Below, in pieces: positions 46,970 through 58,434 of a stretch of 64,000 nt of DNA. Source of the stretch: Neurospora intermedia (taxonomy: Eukaryota > Ascomycota > Sordariomycetes > Sordariales > Sordariaceae); the NCBI GenBank assembly GCA_037102815.1, contig BTPP01000012.1:310001-374000 (forward strand). Reading direction: 5' to 3'. The first letter of the stretch is position 1; each line of letters begins with the position of its first letter. Under the pieces are notes generated by a model. That model was not told the DNA's origin and made no database searches. It was given only the letters and a program-made list of their open reading frames with translations. Made by a program: the position numbers and the translations under genes.

Positions 46970-47260
46970 TATTATAAGATTAGCGCTTATCAAAGTATTT
47001 AATTCTAATTAACTAAACTTAAATATTAAGATAGTAACCTATATTAAGATTACCCAAACGACCCGGGCGCTATACTATAGCGCCCGAACCTTCTAGAGTA
47101 TTCCTTAACTGCTTTAAACTACCAGGCAGCCAACGTACAATTATTTAAACTCTAATACTCGAGCGACCCGGAGGGTAGCGTTTTCTCCTTTCCTTCTTCG
47201 TAGAACTTTAATATACTATATAAGGCTAGCACCTACGTATTGCTCTACTGTCCCCTTACA
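46970..47260 (+). repeat. Right LTR of the outer retroelement
   Basis: 291 bases ending in CTTACA, followed by the target repeat gtttt. More AT-rich than the left copy. Confidence 0.88.
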
Positions 47261-47472
47261 GTTTTATATATTATAGTTGAATTTTCAAGATATTTTATTT
47301 TGTAAGTGTAAAAAAACTTTCATTTTTAAAGCATAATTTCTACTTCAAATTAATCTTTTAACAAGAAGTTCATTTTCGAAAGAGTAATTATTTTAACCCA
47401 AATATAAAATATTTTACTTTTAAAGATTATTGTTAATTTTAAATATTTTAAATATCTATTTATTTTTTAAAT

Positions 47473-47778
47473 TATTAGTAGATAATTTTACAGTTAGGAT
47501 GTACTCTTTTTCTACTTATAAAAATAAACTTTGAATATTCTAAGTTTGTCTTTACTATTATATAATTAGTAAATAATTTTACAGTTATACTCCAACCTTA
47601 TAAACTTTGAATTTCTTAAGTTTGTCTTTACTATTATATAATTAGTAAATAATTTTACAGTTATACTCCAACCTTAGTAAATAATTTTACAGTTATACTC
47701 CAACCTTATAAACTTTAAATTTCTTAAGTTTGTCTTTACTATATAATTAGTAAATAATTTTACAGTTATACTCTAACC
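47473..47778. repeat. Degenerate tandem repeat, unit about 77 bp
   Basis: Four to five head-to-tail copies share the core AATTTTACAGTTA and then AAGTTTGTCTTTACTAT. One copy is cut to about 33 bases. The units are very AT-rich and the first is the most diverged. The same core appears inverted on the far side of the LTR nest at about 30,950-30,965. Confidence 0.8.
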
Positions 47779-47821
47779 TCTACCTACCTTTATAAGTAAA
47801 GGAATTCAACTCTTTTTTTTA

Positions 47822-47905
47822 ATCATGTAGCCTAGTGGCTTAATAGTTTTTATTCTTACTACCTTTCCTAAGATTATTAGTTCGATTCCAGTTGAAAGTA
47901 AGTTT
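47822..47905 (+). repeat. tRNA-like segment in AT-rich DNA
   Basis: A-box-like TAGCCTAGTGG (47828-47838) and B-box-like GTTCGATTC (47880-47888) are 41 bases apart, normal tRNA spacing. A hairpin TCTTA..TAAGA lies between them, but its loop is ten bases and the T arm has mismatches. A decayed tRNA or tRNA-derived SINE is likelier than a working gene. Confidence 0.4.
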
Positions 47906-48502
47906 TTTCTATTTAAAAAGTTTTAAATAGTCAAAGTCTTATATTTCATTCAAAGTCTTAACTGTAAAAAATAAAAAAATAAAAAAAAAATGAAAAGTAA
48001 ATCCTACCTGTAAATATATCTATAGATCTTTATAATAGTAATTCTATAATTTTTTTTCCTTTCTCTTCTTTTCTTACCTTATAAAAGTATTCATTAATTA
48101 TAAAAGAGTCTTATTTTATATAGATTAATATATTGACTTTTGAATTTAATATTAACATTATTTCCTTCTGTAAGAATCAATATATTTCTAACTACTTATG
48201 AAAGAAAATAAATTCTTATTGTAAAAAAAGATTTATTTTTCAAAATTATTTTCAAATTTAAAATAACTTTTATAAAAATATCATCTTTTTGGATAAAGTT
48301 CATTTTAGTGAAAAGATTTTTATGTTGAATAAAATATTTCCTATTAAAATATTTGCACTCTAAAAGTAATTTATATAAAGTTTACTTATATAGTTCAAGT
48401 AGAATTATACACCTTTTATCATTTTTACCCAAAATCATAATGCGATGATTTTACAATTGTCATATTTTACAACTGCAAAATCATCCGGAGGATCATTTTC
48501 CA

Positions 48503-51500
48503 GAACCCCTCCCGCGCGCTATGGTAGACATGCCCGTCACTTTTAGGGTCAAGGAGTCAGGTCTCGGATTCCCCAAAAAAGATCAAACCCGATGGAACAC
48601 CGTCGGCAAGATCAATCAAGGTAAACCGGCCGGCCGGATGAATACATACATATTATGTCTCGAGCTTCCTGCCCTCGTTGTGGTTCTTGGCACAGAATGT
48701 TTCCTGGCGGCAGGCAGCTAAACGAACAGAAAAGTACAAGTGATAGTGAAGGAAAGTAAAATGTGCTTCGGTTCGGGTGGTTGCGTCTTACATGTCGTCG
48801 TCGTCGTCGTCGGCTCGGTTCTTCTTTTGCTTCCTCCTGTTCCCCGCATACGAGGTCCTTCATCGCTACCTACATACAGGACGGACGGCCTCGGTCGATT
48901 TCAACGGGCCGTTGTTCGGCGTATTGCAGTAGGAATCAATCTCGTCCCGCGTTGAATGTTGCTGCGATGCTACCTACGCCCTTGAAGCGACCATGCGAGT
49001 GATAATTCGCTCTTTTGTGCTGTCTGTACCTTGGCTTCGTTTCTTTCGGACACTCCACAGACGTGCAGAGTTTCATGAGCTGGACTCACCCGTCATCAAT
49101 TTTTATATAGTTTTTTTTATATGCCGCTTACATTCTTCCACCCGGGAGAAATGGAAAGTTGGAATATTGCTACCGTAGCCGGCAAGTCATGTAACATGAA
49201 CACAGAAGAAACAGACAGAGACCCAAACTACCTAAGTTTCGTCGTAGCATCATGTTCAACACAGTGATCAAACCGGCAGGCAATGCTTCTTCCAATGACA
49301 ATAGAAAAAGTTCACGATGCATGTGCTGTAACAAAGGAATGCTCCCAGCCGTCATCATCATCGCTCCGGCCTTCCGTTCGGCGGCGGCGACTGGAGTGGC
49401 CACCCAATAGCCAGAACCACCCACCTTTTCCTTTACTGCCGCCACCACCATCCCCCGCCTCATCGAGCTTTTCCCATTCGTTTACCTTTCCCTAAATAGG
49501 TGAGATCCTACCAAGCAAGCCTCGATATGAAAAGTAAAGACATCACGTTCATCGAGGGATGCTTGGTTAGATCAGGGTCAGATCAAATCAGATCAGAAGT
49601 CCCTTGGTTAGTCCCTTGCTTTCTTCGTTGTACATAGTACCTTACCCATTGCAATCCCGGGGCGAACAAACAAGCACGCAACGAAGGCAAGGAAAAGATT
49701 GGACTGGGCTGGACTGGACTCGCTCAGTCATATTCATCTCGGCGCTCCCGCCGTCCATCTGGAGAAGGAAAGGAAAGAGGGCCCCCCGGGAGAAATCACC
49801 GTGAGGCAAGACAGGAAGGAAGGACAAAGGGCGAGAACGTTCGATGGCTGCAAGACCTGCAAGAGCTGCAAGACCTGCAAGTGAATGACGGGAGGACAGG
49901 GGGAGGAGGGACAAGAACACACTAAACCTTCGGGTTCTCCCTATTGGTCGATGGGGGGGCATGAGTGGCTGTGAGTGACCGACGGATGATGATGATGGGG
50001 GAGGACAAGACAAAAGGTTTGTGTTGGTGCGATTCACGGTGATCGATGGAGGAGTGCCTAGACGGAATCTATTGGGTTTTTTTGCGCTGTTTGCTGGTTG
50101 GTAGTTGGCTCGTTGGGTTCTGCCGACCGATTTGTCGATCTCTGTGGTTTTGTTGATCGTTGGAGTTCTGGGAGTCCAGTCGGGATGAGCACCCGATGAT
50201 AGGTTTTGTGTGTTGGTTCGTTCGTTGTGTTGTAACGATGAATGCTGACAGGAGGACGGGAGGAGGAGAAGAAACACCAGGCGGGGACCCCAAGGCGAAA
50301 GAGGCAAACTGCCGTGGACAAGGAAAAAGTCAACTACACGTGCTGATGGATTTCCTTTTCCATGTGCCGTTGTTACACCCGCTATACGCAATCATCCTGC
50401 TTATCTTGCTAGTCTGGTTTTATAGTGTAGAGTACCAACGCACATTTCGTCGTGGAGAAGTGGGAATGGCCTCGGTTTCCGGGGTGCTTCGAGAGTGCGA
50501 TTCAGGTTGTCAGATTGCAAATTGCGTATTCGCCCTTGTATGATCGTGACTCACTTGTTGGTTGTAGGCAGGAAAATTTCAAAGATCGAATGGGTTCGGT
50601 GTACATTGGACCGACGTCGGCGATTGAAAGATTCAGACAGGCAACTGAACTGAAGACTCCACGGGTTCGAGATCTGATAACGTTCCCGTTCACTGTGTCC
50701 ATCCAGCGGGGCCGCCATTGGGGAGCGGGCACAGTGTATCGTGTTATTTACTGTATTAGCGGAAGGAAACAACCAACAACCGACCATTGACTGAACTGAA
50801 TCTTTCACAATCAACTACTTCCAGGTACCTTTCAATACCTGATTGAACAGTCATGAAGTTCATCCGTCCATGGCTCTAAAAAGCTCGATACTCATTACCA
50901 TGGAGTCCTACATAAGTCACACTCTCGCTGGAAATGGAAACCCGAAGCTTATTCCGTTTATGTCCGACATTAGTGACAAAACAGAGGCCTTACTCCTGCA
51001 TCTTGCCGTAGGCCTGTTCGCTGTCACGGCGGCCATCGTGAAATTCTGGAACGAAGTTGAGTGCAATATTGAATTCCATTGTCAATACCAGCCAGAAGAA
51101 GCAGGACAGTAGTATCATGGCATAATAAAACACCGTGACACGTTGTGTCAGCGGACTGTTCAAGTTGTCTGGGACTCGACCTGCAAGGCTACACACAGTG
51201 CAGCAGAAGAGTGGATCCTCTGGTGGTCTTCATTTTACCCCAGAATCGAACATTGGCGCTGCGATCTCACAATCTTCCATCTTGAACTTTGCCATCGACA
51301 ACCCCTCTCCACTCTCGACGTCCTCTTCTGATAGCCGCGACAAGCGACCCTCTCGCTAACCACTCCATGAAACATACTGTGCAGAGACAAGCAAAACATT
51401 TACGGAAGGGATCTCCAGATCAGATCTAGAATGGCGACGGCAACCTCGAGAATATTCGCCAGCCCCTCCCGAAGCATCAAGCATCGTACGACTCGCTCCC

Positions 51501-54500
51501 CTCGGCGTAATATGGCAACACTTTCCATCACTTTGATGGAACATGTTGCTCAACGCTACGGCCTTGATTCCAATATCTCCAGACTCCCAACAGCCAATCA
51601 TGTTGGCCATCCAACCACGGACGAATTATGACGTATCACCTTTTGTCTATATTACAGCATGTATAGTTGGGACCCGGTTGTAACTGTCGATGGACTATTG
51701 GAGTTCAAACTGATGGGTTGTGCGGGCACTAACAAACACCACCAACCCGCATTGTTCACTGACTGACATCAGCAGCTCTTCTCCTCACAAAGGAAAATGG
51801 AACCAAGGTCTCCGCACACGCATCGCCATACCCGACCCCGGCGCTCCGACTTCTCCAACTGACATGTCAGGTCAGACTTAATATCATGGCAATTATCTGA
51901 CCGTCTTACACTACGATACGCTTCACACGGCACATACAACCAGGAACAAGACGCAAAGTTCTCTTCCCCAGCACTCGTTGCACCAGCAGACCGGCACCCT
52001 AGGAAACCATCGGTTATACCCTCCTCTTCCTCTATTTCTAAACAATCCCCGCCACTATCGGTCACCGAGAGACAGTTCGTAACACAGAACAAGGGGTACA
52101 TGATGACTGCCGAACACTGCGAGCCTGTTCAAAGGGTTCATCTCCCGGGGAAGCGAGCTCATCACGCTCACAACGAACCGGAATGACATATGATATTCCT
52201 AAAGCCGACTCTGGCCTTCTCATTCATGCCGCCATGTCCAACAACAGACAGCTGCGCGCGGTGCTCAGGATTCTTGGCCGCCAGAACATACCAACCGACC
52301 GTTCGGTCAGTCGATCAATTCAGTCAATGCATCCGATCTACCACCCGGTCACTGAGGTGAGCAATCAATTACCTGGCCTATACCCGGAGAGAACACTAGA
52401 CACCGGACGACGTCCCATCTTTACCATCTCAGCAAAACGGTCAGAGCGACACTGTACATTCTGCCATGAACACTGCAACCCGACGATGGAACTTGGCAAA
52501 AGCGCGCCACTTTGATTGGAATGGACCAAAGTCCACGGGACACCGGCCGTTTCTCCACTATCGCGCCTTCCGAGAGCCCCCGATGTCACCAGGTGCTGTC
52601 GCCATGCTGACGTCGGGTGCGGGGCCCGCCATCAACCCCGGATTCCACGCTTGCCACGATGCTCCGTCACTGTCAAAGCTGCGCGGTTCTGCGGGCAGCG
52701 GTGGGAGGGGTACCCGTATGTTCTCTCGCCACTTGACCACGAATGCATTCCATCATCAACCAGTCTGAATATCCATCATGTTGGGAATATCGAGTTTGGG
52801 AAGCGGGACACACACGCATCACCTCCGAGCCGTACCGGTCATGCTACCACCGACGGTTTACGGGGAAATGCGGGGATCGTCAATATCTGTTCAGTTACCT
52901 GTGCATAAGGGCATTAAGCGAACGCCCAGATGTTTGCGCCGGATCGCTCATTTCTTTTTTTAAAGAAAATTCTAGGAAAACCGGGGGAAAACAAGAGATG
53001 GGAATGGAGAGTGGCCCGATTCCTAGGTATATTGCCAGTAAGAGTGTACACCACCAACGACAATCGTCACTAGATACCAGGACCAGAACCAATGGTACGA
53101 GGACAGGAATTGCGCCGATTTGGTGGTGGGCAGTTGCGACTCGGCAAACACTGCGACGATGGTATAGAGGTACTAGAGTCGCAGAAAAGGAACCGTACCA
53201 CTACCACCCGACATCTAATGTATAGTGCCTTGCTTCCAACACCATCAGAACCGCCAAATGTTGATCTCACGGGCAAAGTGTCACGGGAGAAAAATGTCAA
53301 GTGATTGGTTGAGCGGCTGGTGTATGTGGTTTTAGTTACCATCAGTGCACAGATCAGCTAGGCATATTGAATGGAATAGGGTAAGTCGATACGATGCAAC
53401 CACGTTGTTTCCTTTCCTCATCTCTTCACTGCACAGAGGACAGAGGAGACTACGAGCTGTGAAATTCGCGACCGAGCTCTGTTAAGTTTCGGTTTCAAGC
53501 TTGGCGGTTTGAGTAGCTTGGCGGTTTGAGTAGCTTGGCTCAGGCTTGTCGCCGTTTACCGGTTCAGTTGCCTCGTCCGGACCCCATCTGCGGTAAGCCG
53601 TCTTCTCACACCGGAAACAATATTTACTTTTCTTTTTCTTCGGTATGCTTTTCTTCAGTTATGACTTTCCGTAACCTGAAAGATTAGAAGTGGCTGTTGC
53701 ACATCCATCATTCCAAACAGCGATCTCCTGCACGTCATTCGACACACACCACATGCAGTCTTCCAGAAGTCTGGGTATCACTGTCACCGACCGTCTGGGG
53801 TATCACTCTCGTTCTTCTGAGCCATGCCGCTCCTTTACCGTGCCCGACCCTCGCGTTTTGACAAGTCGAGGCTCAACTGAAGTGAGCTTTTTGCTTACTG
53901 CCTACCTGACCTTGCTACACAGAGAAAGAGATATATCGATCTCGTCTCCGGATTGCCATCCATAGCCAATCCGACCATCACTTTTACTGCAAGATTACCT
54001 ATGTTATATTTATTCATTCACAGGCGCCAGGCTCGCAAGTGTAGATGATTAATCGCCCCCTTGGCAGTTGGGCGTTGAAAGTGGACCGACCGCTGTTTTT
54101 TAGCCTATCATCTTATACGAAACGCACACAACAGGAGAACTTCCACACACACCTTCAAAGGGAGGTAATGTTTCTCAGCTGAGCAGGTATAGCCGAAGAT
54201 TACCTACCTCTAGGTATCAGCTCCAACTTCACAGCCACTTTCCTTTCCTCAGCACGCAATAACGAATCCTCGCAACATGTCAAGTCAAATCAAGACATGT
54301 GATCCTACATGTACGCGTCTTGAGATGTAAGGCATCAGGTTGTGAAATACGCCAGCCAATGACAGCGTGAGGAGGGCTAGTGTTATTTAGCATCAGATTA
54401 GACCAGACTAGTGTGATGGTCACCTACACAACCTTTACAACCCTTACAAACTAAGCAACAACAACAACAACAACAACAACCAAACCGTTTGTTTCCTACC

Positions 54501-54898
54501 TCATCATCAGTTTCACCATCTATTCCATCACATATCATTGTGTGTCTCACACCTTTTTCGTCCGATCAACTTAGTCCATCTGCCCCTCAACGTACCTAAC
54601 CATGCGTTCACCAGCTTACCTGCCTAGCTAGAATAGCGTTTGTTCGCTTCGCTTCGCTAGTCTACCTCTAGATGTATGCAGCATGTCGAGCATGGTTAAT
54701 CAGATCAAGTTACGTTGCAGCGGGCTGGACTGTCCGCGGCCAAGACTTTCGGAGCCGGGCTGTGTCTCACCTCTTTAGAACTAGGGTGTGTGGGTGGAGC
54801 GTGTCTCACCTTACCACACCCCGATTGCCGTCTATGCTAATTACTTTGCCATGTGTTGGTATGTTGAAAGGGGGGAAATAAAGGAGAAGAAAGTGGCT

Positions 54899-54931
<33 letters not shown>

Positions 54932-56999
54932 GGAGAATGACCAGAATAGTGGCTGTGTCTCGGGCCTGTCTGTGGTTATATGGGTGTTTATACGGGGTGG
55001 TTGTGGTTGAGATATCTTGAGTGTGAGTGTGAGTGTGAGTGTGAAGCCACACCTAGACCTACGCCTCACCGAGCCATACTGCACCATACCCCATACACAT
55101 CTTAGCTTGGTGGATGATACTGGACTCCTGGAGACAAACACGCATCCCGTCTTCAATATTCCGAGGGCAAGATCACGCTGTTGATATTGATACTCCCTGA
55201 TACACGTTACGGTTACGGCTACAACTACGGCTACCAACCTCGACTTGACTTACACCTTCGCGTCACGCTCGTTCGGCGGTAACAAGTACCTCTTACCTCC
55301 CAACAAGCTACCTACGTAGCTGAACATTGAAAAAAAAAAAAAAAGCCAAGTGACCAAACGACATCCCTGAACGACTGGCTTCCCAAACTTGTCGATGACT
55401 TGAGATTTGGTATCTCCGTAATGGGTGTGGCACCCCCATCCTCTCGTCTCGCATACCTAGTCTTGTTGCCTTGGTTGATAGGTACCAGTGGAGTAAGAGG
55501 TAAGAGGGAGAAGTTAGAGGTGAGAGGTGAGAGATGTGAGGTGTGAGGCCGGCTGCCTGAGTGAGTGAGTGGATGGCTCGCTAGAGGTAGGAGAATACCT
55601 AGTCGGAAGTATGTGTGGCACACCAACTGGACAGCCAAAGTTAGGTATCCTGTAAAGGTGAAAGTTTCCCTCTGCGCCTAGCAAGAGGTGATGGCTGGCT
55701 AACTGTTATCTCCCACCACACGTGCACCCACCAGATCACCTTTCGGGTTTATTAACAGGAGGGAGCCGTGAATTTCTAGAGGTACACAGATGAAAACTTG
55801 GCCGGTGAAGGGCGGTATCACATTTTGACATTCGTCGTTATCACTTTGCGTGAGCGATTAGGCATCAGGCCACATGGTTTTGAAAACGGGATAGGATATG
55901 AGATAAGAAACACGCCGGTCTATTCTTTTCACGACGGGAGTCTTTTCGTTTCCCTCGCCGGTCTCCTAAGGGCTATACTATACGAAGGAGCATGAGTTAG
56001 GTGGGATACCATTTGTGACAATCCGGGGTCTTCACGTTGAGGTTGTTTGCTCAGATATGATACGTTATCTGAAGGAAGGCTAGATAGACCGTTGGAATGG
56101 ATGGAGCTGGGATAGCCTTGTCCGTCAAATACCTATCGTTCAATGATAGATACGCCGTGGATGACTAGAGGTAACATGAATGAGCTAGTACCCCAAGGTT
56201 TGTTGCTCAAGATGGTGATAATCACCTCCAGGACTAAACAGGCATTTATCATCTTTCTTTTAGTCCTTTTTTTCAGTCCTTTCTTTCGTCACTTTCGTTT
56301 CTTTCGACGCCATGAGAAAAAAAAAAAAATGGGAGCTTGTAAGTATCCCAAGTATTTGTTCGACTCCAACATTCCTTTCTTGTTTTCACTTGCGGTTCAC
56401 TCGGCACTGCCACTCGAGATGCTGATCTCGGCTTTCCATCGGCGTTTCATCTAGGTAGTCTGAGATTCCATGCCTAGGTATCCCATACGACCGACGATCT
56501 AGTATCGCACATGTCGAAATCTCACATAATGTTTTGTTTCAGCAGCTTCTTCGTTCGGCAGTTATGGGTTTTTCTATGGCGACTTATGTTGTATACAGTA
56601 CACACTAAACATCCGAAACATTAAAAAGAAAGCAGGTTTTTTGGTGATGGTGGTTTCGATCTCGGGGAATTCTCCTACCACGTGGTGGGGTTGGAAATGG
56701 ATGGGACGGCTGATCTTAGTGTAGTTCTAGGCAGTAGTGTAGGCCCGGACTGAGCCTTCTCTTTTCGTTTCTTTTTCTTTTCTTCCTACCGCAGCGGGAA
56801 TATAGGGAGCATAACATGCCCTGTGCAGAATACATAGCTTGGTGTATATTTGTTGCATAGATATACACCATGTCATGTTGAGTCTATAAGGCATGTTGAA
56901 TCTCTAGGCCTTGTTGGCTGAGGGAAGCTCCTGATTGGTCAGATTTCCGGGTTCCAGTTCCTGGGTGCTGGGTCGCTGAAGCGAGCGCTGGAACCGCTG
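48503..56999. other. Intergenic region, no gene seen
   Basis: Composition returns to about even. I find only short or overlapping open frames without motifs. The longest, 249 codons on the minus strand at 49642-50391, is proline/serine-rich and overlaps others. Microsatellites present are CGT (about 48797-48816), AAC (54456-54481), TGAC (54897-54923) and GAGTGT (55018-55043), plus A runs near 55328 and 56317. Confidence 0.45.
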
Positions 57000-57430
57000 G
57001 TCGGGCACGGGTCCGCACTAACGCGGGTGCACGGACCACATATACGGATAGGAGGCGGCCCGTCACGCTTACAGCTCTGCACGTACGGTACCCAGGTATA
57101 TTTCATCTGGTAATTTACATTCCGTCCGAACCCCGAACCCCGACCCCGACCCCAATCCCGCGACCCCAATCCACGACCCCAATCCACGACCCCAATTCCG
57201 CCCGCACCCCAACCCCGCGCACGGACCACGCTGGCGGCTGCTCGCGACCCCAATCCAGCACGGCGGTTGCGCTTACAGCACGGACCACCCTGGCGGTTGG
57301 ATTCGCAGGACTGCACCACTGCACACCGCGGCGATTGGAATGCCCACACCGACGCACGGTCGCACGGCTGCACACCGCACACCGGATTGAATGCCCACCC
57401 CGCACGGTCGCACCACGGTCGCATTTGTTT
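57000..57430. repeat. GC-rich repeat zone with GCACGG motifs and a G-quadruplex-like run
   Basis: GCACGG occurs at least seven times. A 19-base unit gcacggaccacgctggcgg (about 57216) recurs with one change at about 57278. Between 57131 and 57205 lie CCCCGA and ACCCCAATCC tandem units; four CCCC runs at 57131-57153 put GGGG runs on the minus strand. The zone lies beyond the 3' end of the transposase gene, as subterminal repeats of CACTA-like elements do. Confidence 0.6.
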
Positions 57431-58434
57431 ACATGCGATTGAAGCCATCACGACAATCGCATGCAGATGGAGCTATTGTCAGTTTTACATCATCATGCGG
57501 TACCACAGAGCAAAAGAGAAGAAGATGGAAAAGAAAGAAATCATCGCTGCATTGTGTCTGTCCTATGGAGATCTGCTTGTCTTGATCGAATGTGCGATAT
57601 GCGTGAATCTGTGAACCCTGTGCAGTCAGTACCTCATGTGCTGTTAGCTGCACAAACACACGAAATTGAGAGTACATCCAATTGAGTGGTGTAATGGGAC
57701 TGGGCTGACCGATGTTGGGATGAAAGGTCACCAGATGGCAAACATCTGTGCGCATATGATCACGGTCCGGCCGTGCGGTCAGAGATCGGATTGAAGGTCC
57801 GATGGGGTGCTGTCATCTGCCTGTCTTCCACCTCCACCTTCGTTGGTCAATGTTGCAATCTGTAGAAGCATGTAACTCTGGAGGCAAGGAGCAGAATACT
57901 AACACGGACACGCAACCTGAATGCAACAGATGTACATTGACAACGGGCTTTTGCTGCTGTGTCTTGGTCAGTACCGGTAGCATGCACATTCACATGGCGG
58001 AGCACTTATGCCGTTCACTGCAGTCACAGTTCGCATCACGCGATGCACCCAGACACCCCGGGACCTCACGCCGGTCATACCTGTCTGGTCACAATTGGTC
58101 AATATTTCCCGTGTTGCTCCGCATGGTGTGGCTTGCACTCACGGTGAAGCGGTGTAGAGCACGGCTGTCGCCACTGTGACTATCAGTCTATGAATAATGT
58201 CAGTTTTGTCAATGCCAACCGCCGTTTGAGGGTGTACAAGTCGAGAAGTCAGTGCAGTACATCACGGTTGAACGCAGAACTCACGGACGAAACACCGGCA
58301 CTAACAGCTCCCATGCAAGCATTTATCACCACATCCAGGCGGACACCATCACTCAGCACAAGCACATCGAGGCAATGTCGTATTATTGGGCGAGTAGACC
58401 ATCGAGGGCGCTGAACGATTGACACCGGTTGTCG
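57431..58434. other. 3' flank of the transposase gene
   Basis: One kilobase between the GC-rich repeat zone and the transposase stop codon. No motif-bearing open frame is seen. It should include the 3' UTR and probably belongs to the same DNA transposon. Confidence 0.4.

Larger units (their letters stand above)
31078..47260 (+). mobile_element. Outer LTR retroelement fossil, Ty3/gypsy type, interrupted by a second element
   Basis: Two 291-base LTRs (31078-31368 and 46970-47260) are flanked by a perfect 5-base target repeat, gtttt, at 31073-31077 and 47261-47265. Without the inserted inner element it is about 7.5 kb. Plus-strand remnants follow gypsy order: gag-like sequence in the left part, reverse transcriptase near 42,250-42,750, RNase H after that, integrase near 44,100-44,650, perhaps a chromodomain-like tail near 45,000. 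A purine tract precedes the right LTR. It is heavily decayed, with stops throughout and no open frame of useful length. CpA and TpG are almost absent, the mark of repeat-induced point mutation on both strands. It is older than the element inserted into it. Confidence 0.9.
30885..48502. mobile_element. Possible outermost relic element (inverted-repeat ends) hosting the LTR nest
   Basis: Excluding the LTR nest, about 1.4 kb of AT-rich DNA remains (30885-31077 plus 47261-48502). Its two ends look like imperfect inverted repeats. The left end (from 30885) reads tctgtaaaaatggtcc and the reverse complement of the right end (to about 48502) reads tctggaaaatgatcc. Similarity fades after about 25 bases. 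Sequence outside both ends returns to normal composition. No open frame survives. It could be an old DNA transposon, or simply an AT-rich island whose borders resemble each other by chance. Confidence 0.35.

Noticed and set aside
49642-50391. 249-codon minus-strand open frame
   Set aside because: It is low-complexity Pro/Ser-rich with overlapping frames; no domain and no splice structure.
52516-53225. Two overlapping frames of 130 and 160 codons
   Set aside because: No motif, no conserved composition, and mutual overlap in different frames.
56485-56520. Dispersed 5S rRNA gene
   Set aside because: Only a short catacgacc-like word matches; the rest of a fungal 5S sequence is missing.
56601-57020. 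CACTA words as the transposon terminus
   Set aside because: CACTA occurs by chance several times and no matching inverted end is found in the window.
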